Positions 20,601 through 25,854 of a stretch of DNA of 64,000 nucleotides are shown here, one piece after another. Under the pieces are notes generated by a model. It had not been told where the DNA came from. It made no database searches and saw only the letters and a list, made by a program, of their open reading frames with translations. The position numbers and the translations under genes were made by a program. Positions within the stretch are counted from its first letter, which is position 1, and every line of letters begins with the position of its first letter. Source of the DNA: a virus; the IMG/VR virus record IMGVR_UViG_3300021963_000051, positions 1-64,000 of that record. One strand, written 5' to 3'.

Positions 20601-21671
20601 TTTCCTATCATTAACATTTTGATTAGCATTAAAAATAACTCTATAATTCTTATCTAATGGCACGCCATCTATATAAAATCCTATGTTACCAGTAATAGTA
20701 TCCAAAGGAACTTCTAAATTATCATCATAAAGGTCAATCGATCCAACACTTTTTAATCCGAAATTAAATAATTTGAGATTATAAGCAAACTCTACAATAG
20801 GTCTTTTAGCCCTCAAGCGATAATCATATAAAGGCAGTGTATTATTATACTGAGCACTGATAGCAATTATATCTGCATGAAACCATCTATTATATCTAGA
20901 CCAGGGATTTAAATCCCTACTGCCTCTATTAATTGTTACATATTCCGGAACAGTAGCAGCAGGATTACTGCTGTCAAATCCATAATAGTCAAATGGAAAA
21001 CTATCAAATGTCTCGCTGATCATTTGAGTAATATCACTGTTTAAAACTAAATTATCAAATTTTACAAGGGAGATCTTACCTCCAACTCCTTCAACAATGT
21101 ATTCAGTAGCAGATGAAATATAAGTTCCAGAAGATACATATGATGTAGTTGTTATAACCTTCATTCCATTTGATAATATTATTCCATTGGTAAAAGTATA
21201 TCTGTCTCTATTGATAAAATCTTCACTAGGAATAACAATCGGATCTGGTCCGTTAGGAAGCCAATAATACTGGTCATAATTGGAAAATTTATCAAAATCA
21301 ATTGGGGGAGCGTAACTATATACGACAGTATTAAACAACCTATCTAAATTTTCAGTAAAAGCACCTTCTATAGTTAATCTGTTTAATATATCTTCATAAA
21401 AAATACTATCTGTAACATTACCTTGAATATCTTTAAAAATTAAAGCAGGCTCAAACTGATAGGCAGACCTCCTATCTACAATGTCTTGTAGATAAACATC
21501 ATTTACAGGATCATAAGTTGGTGTCAGTTTAGATCCAACATACCCATCAATCCTCTCTAATTCTGGGTTTTGTAAAAGTTCATCTAATGTACTAGACAAA
21601 AACTTTTTATTCTTATCGGTTTGAAGATAATCAGGAAGAAAATTAACAGATTTTTTATTAGAGTCTGCCAT
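8628..21671 (-). CDS. Giant 4347-residue baseplate-region protein with FG-GAP, Calx-beta and S74 domains
   Basis: An uninterrupted frame of 13 kb. The N-terminus (LPDYLQTDKNKKFLSSTLDE, then NYDQYYWLPNGPD) is the type found in long structural proteins downstream of gp6 in marine T4-like phages, where T4 has gp7. A Trp-rich block with HPWECLNFAEKPIWW lies near residue 1004. Residues about 2000-2550 hold FG-GAP-like beta-propeller strips (FGYSLNFD, FGHSIYI, FGNTIAISAP, FGTTVVVSD, YGYSVNI). A DUF4214-like insert (YGLFRDPDSDGLDYW) lies at about 2203-2264. GYGY/GSGYT strips occur near 2947, 3311 and 3348. Three Calx-beta-like repeats (EGDIISYVISATN, TEGTENFSVYL, INDTS) cover about 3713-4077. The C-terminus from Ser4262 (SDARLKSDIKKIG) is a peptidase S74 intramolecular chaperone. 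It is coupled to gp6 by a 1-base gap. Inferred: baseplate wedge plus an adhesive arm. Confidence 0.8.
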   Translation of the reverse strand: MADSNKKSVNFLPDYLQTDKNKKFLSSTLDELLQNPELERIDGYVGSKLTPTYDPVNDVYLQDIVDRRSAYQFEPALIFKDIQGNVTDSIFYEDILNRLTIEGAFTENLDRLFNTVVYSYAPPIDFDKFSNYDQYYWLPNGPDPIVIPSEDFINRDRYTFTNGIILSNGMKVITTTSYVSSGTYISSATEYIVEGVGGKISLVKFDNLVLNSDITQMISETFDSFPFDYYGFDSSNPAATVPEYVTINRGSRDLNPWSRYNRWFHADIIAISAQYNNTLPLYDYRLRAKRPIVEFAYNLKLFNFGLKSVGSIDLYDDNLEVPLDTITGNIGFYIDGVPLDKNYRVIFNANQNVNDRKKIYIVNFTTGTNLIYFTEDVNVSVIDNDSISVNLGVKYKGKSFHYNDTDDTWVESQNKTKLNQAPLFDLYDSEGIGLNDISAENNFSGTKLFGYKIGSGKNDEILGFPISVNQNLVGISSFQFENYQGTESINFIIDGVSVEKSVEEYFFKQYRIEDVTYVPFLRNLYGTSFQLPQVVIESFITTESTNSFKVSAFDNPVYTPTRTFLSVNDRFTTSSFTVTSFGIVINSSRVIAENNFVTLRTISTQTPNSNGYYAPVISLQNNPFNEKISTITYSQLVDHIETIVFKDTRFRGVFPGRSNLRDRPPLDWGLGNRIIMNENPISFLQLFLGKSDVNVINSIRWVGNQYNFFKQNLLRKIELYNYTNDPVAALDNILLELGTTKFSNQSFYNSDMVGFGNVKFSKEYIIVSQIQKTFPLPDQFDLTRLSYKAFYIYYSGRMLIYGIDYSLNYNNGTFTILVDNSQWLIGNKFTINYYSNTLGNFIAPTPTKLGLYPATKPIITTDNRYSYGSVNVIVGHDGSIIKAFNDFRDTILLEYELRVYNNLKIHYSSNIFNIFDKIPGSFRTTNFNKDEFNGFLEKEYSNWAVKNGIEVGKNTTFDNSNTRTHNFKNVIDNIINKVHNGTYRSILKDLYDTDRPHSHPWECLNFAEKPIWWDSVYTGNYSSTNTTMWTDIFNGFVREPGNNRVINYLIRSSGVSLAAQIPADSSGNLRPIESFLVNESESNRDNSWIFGDHSPAEVAWRQSSIYPYALQICMILISPLDYMSRLFDVSRISINSRGQFVWKEDNLFLSPKKLLVEAYDVDSAAGYGNFILEYGTFIDKDYRKELSQNIANLDSNLAYKLGGYSTKEKLKVLINAVDPDSNSPGLVLPNEDYTIKLYKSDPIKQFDISGIIVQKIENGYAIKGYNRYNSYFKIFKPIYSNNSKEITIGGIPEPYSIWQPYYGGEKGGLSSVDIATAGSYTSKFYKKGQLVFYNSRYYRVIVSHSADRIFQSEFFTLLDKQPSSGGVTVQHTDVFENQESIIFYGATFATAQQVYDVIIGYGQYLESLGFIFDNYNRDLLEIINWNFSAKEFLYWSSQNWATGNLITLSPFSDKIKFFSKNYVVEDLFKENVEYNLQNADGKFFPKENIDVVRNSEGFTIFVKNTEDGLFFASLKIIQKEHILVLNNTTVFNDTIFDKPTGYKQFRIKLTGFKTKNWNGDLSNPGFLFYPGDYTDWEPYAAYTISDIVRFNGQYYQANENIQSSQTFNFDQWSALYEKYDNVLLPNFEYKINQFEDFYSLDIDNFDFEQQKFAQHLIGYSPRPYLDKIITDPVAQYKFYQGFIKDKGTIKALENILKVGKNKATSSIEIQEEWAVRVGEYGSISSVKEIEFELRENQTVENPYVVSFSNSQSNNKLIQYNSTTDFLILPTNIDIENVFSTASNTVIMGTAGYVRQDDITGTAYNKNSLLDIANNSLIKNGDTIWLGFLENGGWDVYRYLKQKAKITGVFVQSPGSSITFVTSGHHNLIIGDIISVVGFNYQVNGVYIVQEIPNLTQFTVASRIVGIENDELIAYGSLLKFEKARFQNYQDWNSSLNQFNLSQGDKVWIDNDENGKWVVLEKIQNISLGSQYKTAPVPLNQKLGSAIFASTLTNIVIVSSLEYNAPGTINYGAVGIYRKDFNNNLNKLFSYPLNSTQNYVQMNTSTDFGYSLNFDISKELIFAGAPKASNIRATTSTSQLVSISSQTLNSRGYMSEGVVKISTLNIRSTGELTKVVLTQPYNTLTNSNSRFGHSIYINQTALTSSTTLLIGAPGNARHIYSGKVFAYKVNLLNVDILDFNIDNFVEAYRGSYGFNDFKNVALSILPFYVSNNIYNTSNGIRYGLFRDPDSDGLDYWVRIVINNGYDSNSLAFIDIFFNAVDAQPLSFDYARSFTNNKLYQRKGTIDIVPFFGTNTIEVVSTSSVVINGGAKWGYQIAGDRFGNTIAISAPNYFDNGAKGIVQIFDNNLNWKQTIISPFSSSDEFGTTVVVSDTGKFLFVGSRKASYDRKTLGRVAVYKKQSDLTFSLNQIISNPIQNSDLIFAQDIDISENEQMLAITALGTNKSEVVKFYKTAFNRNTETTFDSNQTRFITVVPDSGSTFIYQNLNDYFIGATELLPEDINQGSDYGYSVNITNNEIYVGAPTIDFISSDTDISSFYKFNIIDKNKKIWNRLRYEEDLVDVSKINKVSRISLENEEVIDYLDIYDPIKGRIPGIADQEIKYKLSADPAVYSIGIGSTVVDNQINWIDPHIGELWWDLSAAKYIWYEQGNEIYRKNNWGKLFPGASIDIYEWVRSTLLPSEWAAIADTTKGITKGISGQPKYPDNSVMSVKQVLNTITGAFENVYFYWVKNKTIVPEKTSRRISAIDVSRLIADPLGYGHRFIEIISKNSIAVANLGSSVNESLNINYSDITNDIPKHTEWMLMREGDITSVPNAYLEKKIFDSMVGRDTLGNLVPDPNLSFRNRYGLSIRPQQTIFKNRFEAIRNIFSFVNSTLSENRTTSIYDFTKLLEKESAPIEESGEYDYLVAEYNDLNSIRYEKFKQARISVTVNNGKIVSVNIIDPGYGYKFSPKIVILPNKDASLSALIDAEGRIVDIVINKAGNGYTSSPTVDVRSHTVLVEIDSQSANRWSLYSFNYSLNSWNKIRTQLYNTSLYWDYVDFQLNDYDPYKSYVAILNDVFELSSLTDLKEQDYIKVANIGNGNPAVLRKVSNNVSGNYSKEFDIVYERNGTIKFKDVLWNKNTNYGFSATSLDETLFDQLPDVELFNILSALKNDIFTEGLKVYWNKFFFTVLKYVISEQYFIDWAFKTSFVIVKSSTNYLDQRPAYSLDSSKYIEDYINEIKPFKTTVRNFNNVNNYLENSNSYFSDFDVPAFYNKDLERYDTIRASHNQVWSSYSSSLNTGTVYDWYQNRYFTVKEIYISDGGSGYTNKPTVVFIGDIVSGGYHARAEAYVRNGSVYKVEVIDPGYGYRSQPQLSFTNGGAVTRHASGSVIIENRQVRSNTIGIKFDRYTRSSELGNRQIIFETVTNGSQIEFELPYKAEADKLSIFVTLNKKIVLGSNYRIEHFSKDTNKFAKNYSKFIFVNFIPPQGQFLQIVFNKHIDLYNAIDRIEEFYQPTVNMVEKSLPLLIKGLEYPYTQFNGLKFDYSPPLGQGSPLGWNDLTNNYAKSKLRSQATVSDRTLALESIQGIVPGQILTLLGTTSNYFRTDTVVQSVNSITNTIDITIPVYEIANAVSTSTALGSYIRIDTRQPFNGALRTGDQIQISGVVTGGFNGRYTIYEINDNNTFVVTATSILSAVTANFITATVTVCSILNNIAVNNRVLGSINFQIGPCFNEEYILTARSPAIMEGYTATFTLSGLDLYYGTGKTIGYLITGTNITSGDFAGGLTGTISTSVTSLPLNFSITTLSDGTVESTETFYVSVYSYLTSGTVNTYPVATTSMKLRDRPTGPPAYYISAYKNGNLVSSPVNEGDIISYVISATNVDFGSDGRILQVIGSGTNITTGDITAGVLTATSAPLYSLDELPISFDVQISEDLLTEGTENFSVYLKTWLNVLEVTSSTFSTSTTITINDTSFTNPPSYTLTSNSPVGEGSIVTITLTTLNLPNGHQVPYSISTVTGNISLADLSTSSYVGTLTLITTAIPTQASVQKQFNIAVDALSEPTETFRFTLPTVVSSIGMVYGQSYIDVSITDQVVNEFGQTPSRLVSKTVNNNVAFGRIVIESSGTFNLSIQPIDAAYGSGVYVTPYLQRWAIDSTGLTGLYVRARLDPLNEWSADVSFTGPGFGSIIDVAYLNTYQYNQVNGSWVTIATAASTPVNGQLGWYASANYTGVGPSVAKFNLTIEISTSTSGVVIASGTYYVEVDAQTTVFDTVFLDPGGELSDARLKSDIKKIGIHQLGFGLYEYMLFDKKEQGVLAQEVMLFNPDAVNVGKDGYYRVNYNKLDISRMKNSLGDIILRESPPRGFVQ

Positions 21672-21672
21672 T

Positions 21673-24600
21673 TTAGGTACCTGAATTTATAGATAACTGA
21701 TTCATTGTAATAGCATCTATTATTTCTATATCATCAATAGTTGCCGCACTTATTAAAATTTCATTAGGCAAACAATCTATTTCAAATAAATTACCGAATA
21801 TACTTTTATCTTTAGATACAATTACAAAATTTGTAATATTAGGAGAAACTAGATTCATTACATATGTAGATAGTTCTGTAAAATAAAATTTTTGACCAAA
21901 TTCCCAATTATCAACAGCAAAAAACTCATTAATTGCTGTTAGTATTTTAATTTTTAAATCATTATCATTAGTGACCATTTTACTATTTTTAACAGCTCTA
22001 AAAGTAGCTTGAAGTCGTGTATTTGCTTTCACACCAAATAAGGGCTTGTAAATGACTGAATTAAAAATGATTTCATCGCTTATTGATTTTATTGTATCTA
22101 AACTTTCTTTATAATTTTTTTCCAATTCTTGCGAAGTAGGTGCCAGTGGCTCAGATATTGAATTCCCAATTATATAATTTCTATATTCAGTATCATAAGA
22201 ACTAGTTAGAACATAGATGTCGATTATATTTGATTTACTGGGATCAATTCTTCGTTGAGATCCTGTATTATGTATATAATGAAACTTAAGATCAGATCTT
22301 CCTTGTCTGGCTATATACTGATCTGTATAAACAAGTAAAGATAAATTTGAAGACCAATACTTCATCGTATCTATGTTTGTGAAATAGAATAATTGATTGT
22401 CAACCTTCATCTCGTCAATAACCTGATCTTCACTTGTTAATTGTATCACAGACTCTTTTGTTAGATTATAACTTTTTCCGTCGACAGTTTTTTTAAAATA
22501 AACAAATTTATCTTGTACTATTGTTTCAAAACTATCGATTTTCAAATATTCTCCAGCATTATTATAATCATATAGACTTACATAAACTTTTTTATTATTT
22601 ACAAAGCCATCAGTCTCTATTACTAGGCTATCAATTTGCCATATATTATCTTCTCCAATAGATTCTTTCTCAGCAACATTAGGAGTAAGATTAACTGGCA
22701 AAATTTCTATTTTATCTTTCAATAGAGTATTAGTAGTATAGTCAAAATTTACAGAACTATTATCTACATAAAACGCAGTCTGAAGTACACTTTCAAATAT
22801 ATAAATTAATGAACGACTTCTAATTCTATAATTTCTGCCATTCCATACAAAGGCAACTAACCAGCTTGCATCTAAATTTAAATCTGTAGTATTTTCTTGA
22901 AAATCTAAATTAAAATCTGAATTTAAATCTAAATTAGAATTTAAAATGAATTCCCATTCTCTGGTAATTCGGTTTATGGTCAATCCAAAATTTCTATAAC
23001 CTAAACATTGATTAGCTATTTCATTTTCTATAGGAAATGATAAAATACTTTTGTATACAGAAACTACTTCTATGGGAATAGAACCTGAAGGAACTCTAGT
23101 AGAAAGAATAATCGGACCGGTTCCATCTTCTAATAAACTGGCGCCGTCGTTTACTACCTGTTTGACTGTTGCCCAAATATATGTTCTGCCGTTACTAGGC
23201 AAATTCCTAGGTATAGGATTATAACCTCCGCCCGCCTGTTGTACAGTCCAATACGGTTTATTACCACTCAAAGCTCTATCTGAATCAATTAAATCTGATG
23301 CAGTAAAAAAACTATTTAAAAATGCAGGAGTAGAAATATTATATCCAAGTCTCAAACATTCATCAGTCCAATATTTTAAGCCATCATAGTCCGGATCTCT
23401 ATATAGACCATATCTTGTTCCTGCTGTAGTAGAGTACGCAGAATTTCCCGTATATAATGGTAATATATTCAGTGCTTTGATATAGTATTGTTTAAAGGTA
23501 TAATCACCTCTTGCCAAATCTACAAACTTTAAAATATCAAAACCTAAAACATCCTCTTCTTGTAAAAATTGAAGTCGATTTTGTTCATCAAAATACATAC
23601 CATCAGGAGCTGAAAATTTTATTTTAGATCCAACTTCTACGTATTGTAAATTATTATCTGTATACTTAGAACCAACTTTATAGGTACCATTGCTATTGTA
23701 AAAATAACCTCTACTCTGTCCTGGAGTTTCATTAACTTCTTGCCACTTTAATCCTAAATAAATTAGACTAGGTTTTTCATAGTGATCATAATAAAACGAT
23801 GAAAGTTTAGGACTGTTTATTATGGATGCTAGGTTATTTTTTAAAACACTAAAAATTTGATTCCTATTAACAAAGGTAAAATCAAAGAACTGTTCTTCGA
23901 TTTCTTTGTAAAGTATTCCATCATCTCCAAAAATATTTGTCGAACTGGCTTTGCCTGTAACATCAATTAGATCAAAATATCTACTGATTCCGCTTGAAAT
24001 TCTATTAACGCTCTTTACTTTAAGAATACCAGAACCTGCATTTAAAGGTCCTATATTGTAATCTTCAGCAGTGATCATCCTATTTTGTAGATAATAGGTC
24101 TGGGGTGCTTTTAATTTTATATCTGAATCTGATTCCGCACCAGAACTATTAGAAATAGTGTATTGAAGTCCTAATGTAACTGATAATGTGTGTTCTTGTC
24201 CTGAGACATTTTTATAAGGAACTAGAATAGTAATACCCGCTAGATCATCCGGTTTAATTACATAGGTTAAACCATTGCTCTGTCTATAAAATAATCTAAA
24301 CTCCCCCTTGGGCAAATCTCCGAACACCCCATCTGTAAAATTTAAATCAATTTGATCATCTGCTCTAGAAGTTACTGAATACAAATTTTTCTGTAATTTG
24401 CTAATACTGTTATAGATAATATTATTTCCAACTACAGAAGGAATTTTTTCCCATAATGTTTCAAAATTTCCCTGTTTGTTTAATTGCCATAACCAAACAT
24501 CTGTATCATTAATGTTTGGTGTATTGATTCCTATAATTTCATTTGGAACTGGATTACTAATATTGAAATTGGCTAAACTCAAATTGCCTTGCTTGAATAA

Positions 24601-25359
24601 TAAAAAGAATCCGCTGTTTGCACTGCCCGATCCTTGTTTGTCATCTCTAAAAACTAAATTAAGCGGATTAGCTGGTCTTGGAGGACTTTCATAGATATAA
24701 TCTTTACCATCGAATGTACAAGATACCACTTCAAATGTCATATTGGTATTGCTTACAGACTTAGTAAAGTTATACAAAGGAACATCAGTATTTACAGTAT
24801 TAAAACTATAGGCTTCTGTTCTAATCCCATCAATATTTTTAAAGGATTTAGATGATCCGAATTTAGTTATTAATGCTGAATTTATAATGTTTATAAACTG
24901 TTGGTACCAATCGGCATTTAATCCATCGTTCCAAAGTATTGTTACATCTGATAAGTTTACCCCGTTTGAATCAAATACATTATCAGTTGTACTGATACCT
25001 GTTATTTTAAGAAGTCCACTAGCTGGAATATTCCTGTGCGGATTATAACTAATTAATTGAGCTAATTTTAATATACTATCTCTGCGCTGCGCAGTTTCTA
25101 AAAAATTTTCTCTGGCATTAAGATCTATCCTAAAACTTAAATTTTGCCCTAAAAAAGCAATTAAATCTATTAGAGCAATGTATTCACTCGATTCTATATA
25201 GTCATTAAAATCTTCAGGATAATTTTCCTGCAGATATGAAATCATTACCCTTCTAATAGTATCAAAATCATAACTTTTAAAATCAGCAAACTTGAAAGAT
25301 TGATAAATTTTGGTCCAATCTTGATTTACTAATAATTTTTTTCTAGAATCAGGAATCAT
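21673..25359 (-). CDS. 6: Baseplate wedge protein gp6, enlarged
   Basis: 1228 residues, about twice T4 gp6 (660). The N-terminus (DWTKIYQSFKFADFKSYDFD, then SSEYIALIDLIAFLGQNLSF and RENFLETAQRRDSILKLAQL) is the conserved gp6 signature. The C-terminal half keeps gp6-like segments such as YVMNLVSPNITNFVIVSKD. gp6 forms the ring that closes the six wedges around the hub. A DUF4214-like cassette at about residues 623-710 (YGLYRDPDYDGLKYW) is an insertion that closely resembles one in the giant protein downstream. Gene order gp25-gp6 is as in T4-like phages. A late-promoter-like AATAAATA lies 25 bases upstream of the ATG. Confidence 0.93.
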   Translation of the reverse strand: MIPDSRKKLLVNQDWTKIYQSFKFADFKSYDFDTIRRVMISYLQENYPEDFNDYIESSEYIALIDLIAFLGQNLSFRIDLNARENFLETAQRRDSILKLAQLISYNPHRNIPASGLLKITGISTTDNVFDSNGVNLSDVTILWNDGLNADWYQQFINIINSALITKFGSSKSFKNIDGIRTEAYSFNTVNTDVPLYNFTKSVSNTNMTFEVVSCTFDGKDYIYESPPRPANPLNLVFRDDKQGSGSANSGFFLLFKQGNLSLANFNISNPVPNEIIGINTPNINDTDVWLWQLNKQGNFETLWEKIPSVVGNNIIYNSISKLQKNLYSVTSRADDQIDLNFTDGVFGDLPKGEFRLFYRQSNGLTYVIKPDDLAGITILVPYKNVSGQEHTLSVTLGLQYTISNSSGAESDSDIKLKAPQTYYLQNRMITAEDYNIGPLNAGSGILKVKSVNRISSGISRYFDLIDVTGKASSTNIFGDDGILYKEIEEQFFDFTFVNRNQIFSVLKNNLASIINSPKLSSFYYDHYEKPSLIYLGLKWQEVNETPGQSRGYFYNSNGTYKVGSKYTDNNLQYVEVGSKIKFSAPDGMYFDEQNRLQFLQEEDVLGFDILKFVDLARGDYTFKQYYIKALNILPLYTGNSAYSTTAGTRYGLYRDPDYDGLKYWTDECLRLGYNISTPAFLNSFFTASDLIDSDRALSGNKPYWTVQQAGGGYNPIPRNLPSNGRTYIWATVKQVVNDGASLLEDGTGPIILSTRVPSGSIPIEVVSVYKSILSFPIENEIANQCLGYRNFGLTINRITREWEFILNSNLDLNSDFNLDFQENTTDLNLDASWLVAFVWNGRNYRIRSRSLIYIFESVLQTAFYVDNSSVNFDYTTNTLLKDKIEILPVNLTPNVAEKESIGEDNIWQIDSLVIETDGFVNNKKVYVSLYDYNNAGEYLKIDSFETIVQDKFVYFKKTVDGKSYNLTKESVIQLTSEDQVIDEMKVDNQLFYFTNIDTMKYWSSNLSLLVYTDQYIARQGRSDLKFHYIHNTGSQRRIDPSKSNIIDIYVLTSSYDTEYRNYIIGNSISEPLAPTSQELEKNYKESLDTIKSISDEIIFNSVIYKPLFGVKANTRLQATFRAVKNSKMVTNDNDLKIKILTAINEFFAVDNWEFGQKFYFTELSTYVMNLVSPNITNFVIVSKDKSIFGNLFEIDCLPNEILISAATIDDIEIIDAITMNQLSINSGT

Positions 25360-25383
25360 ATCTGTATTTTATTATGTTTATAA

Positions 25384-25391
25384 TATTTATT
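25384..25391 (-). promoter_or_regulatory. Late-promoter-like AATAAATA before gp6
   Basis: The minus strand reads AATAAATA, one mismatch from TATAAATA, in the 50-base gap between gp25 and gp6 and 25 bases from the gp6 start. It could boost transcription of gp6 and the giant gene. Use is inferred from motif and position only. Confidence 0.45.
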
Positions 25392-25409
25392 TTGCTATTA
25401 TCTCAGTAG

Positions 25410-25847
25410 TTATTGAACCTTTAATCCTACCTTTTGATCAAATGCTAAACGCAAAGTAGCAGTCTCATTAGTACTTTTTATTAGTAAAGTTATCTCTACA
25501 AGATAACCTTGATCATATTCATTAATTTTAATTTCTAAAGGTGTAGTTCTAGGATCAAAACTACAGATATTTTTAATATCAGCGGTAAGCAAATCCCTAA
25601 TTTGATCAGTTAATGGTTCCATAATAAGGTCCCAAATTATAGTACCAAACTCGGGATTCATAACTCGTTCTCCCTTTCTAGTATTAAAATGATTCAATAT
25701 ATCTTGCTTGATTAATTCAAAATCAAATAACTTTGCGTCGCTGTTGAGGTTATCAACCGTGCTAAAGCCCTTATAAATGTGCCTTCTCACATTGGCTTGG
25801 CTAACTGTGTAAGGAGTTGGAGATAATTCTATATTTTTGTAAGGCAT
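25410..25847 (-). CDS. 25: Baseplate wedge protein gp25 (GPW/gp25 family)
   Basis: 145 residues, close to T4 gp25 (132). The motifs GFSTVDN, LIKQDILNHFNTRKGERVMN, PEFGTIIWDLIMEPL and the trailing ADIKNICSFDPR are the gp25/GPW signature (EPR-like core, lysozyme-like fold without catalysis). In the baseplate it contacts gp6 and gp53 and starts sheath assembly. The start (MPYKNIELSP) lies 7 bases after the gp5 stop. Very secure family call. Confidence 0.93.
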   Translation of the reverse strand: MPYKNIELSPTPYTVSQANVRRHIYKGFSTVDNLNSDAKLFDFELIKQDILNHFNTRKGERVMNPEFGTIIWDLIMEPLTDQIRDLLTADIKNICSFDPRTTPLEIKINEYDQGYLVEITLLIKSTNETATLRLAFDQKVGLKVQ

Positions 25848-25854
25848 TGACTAT

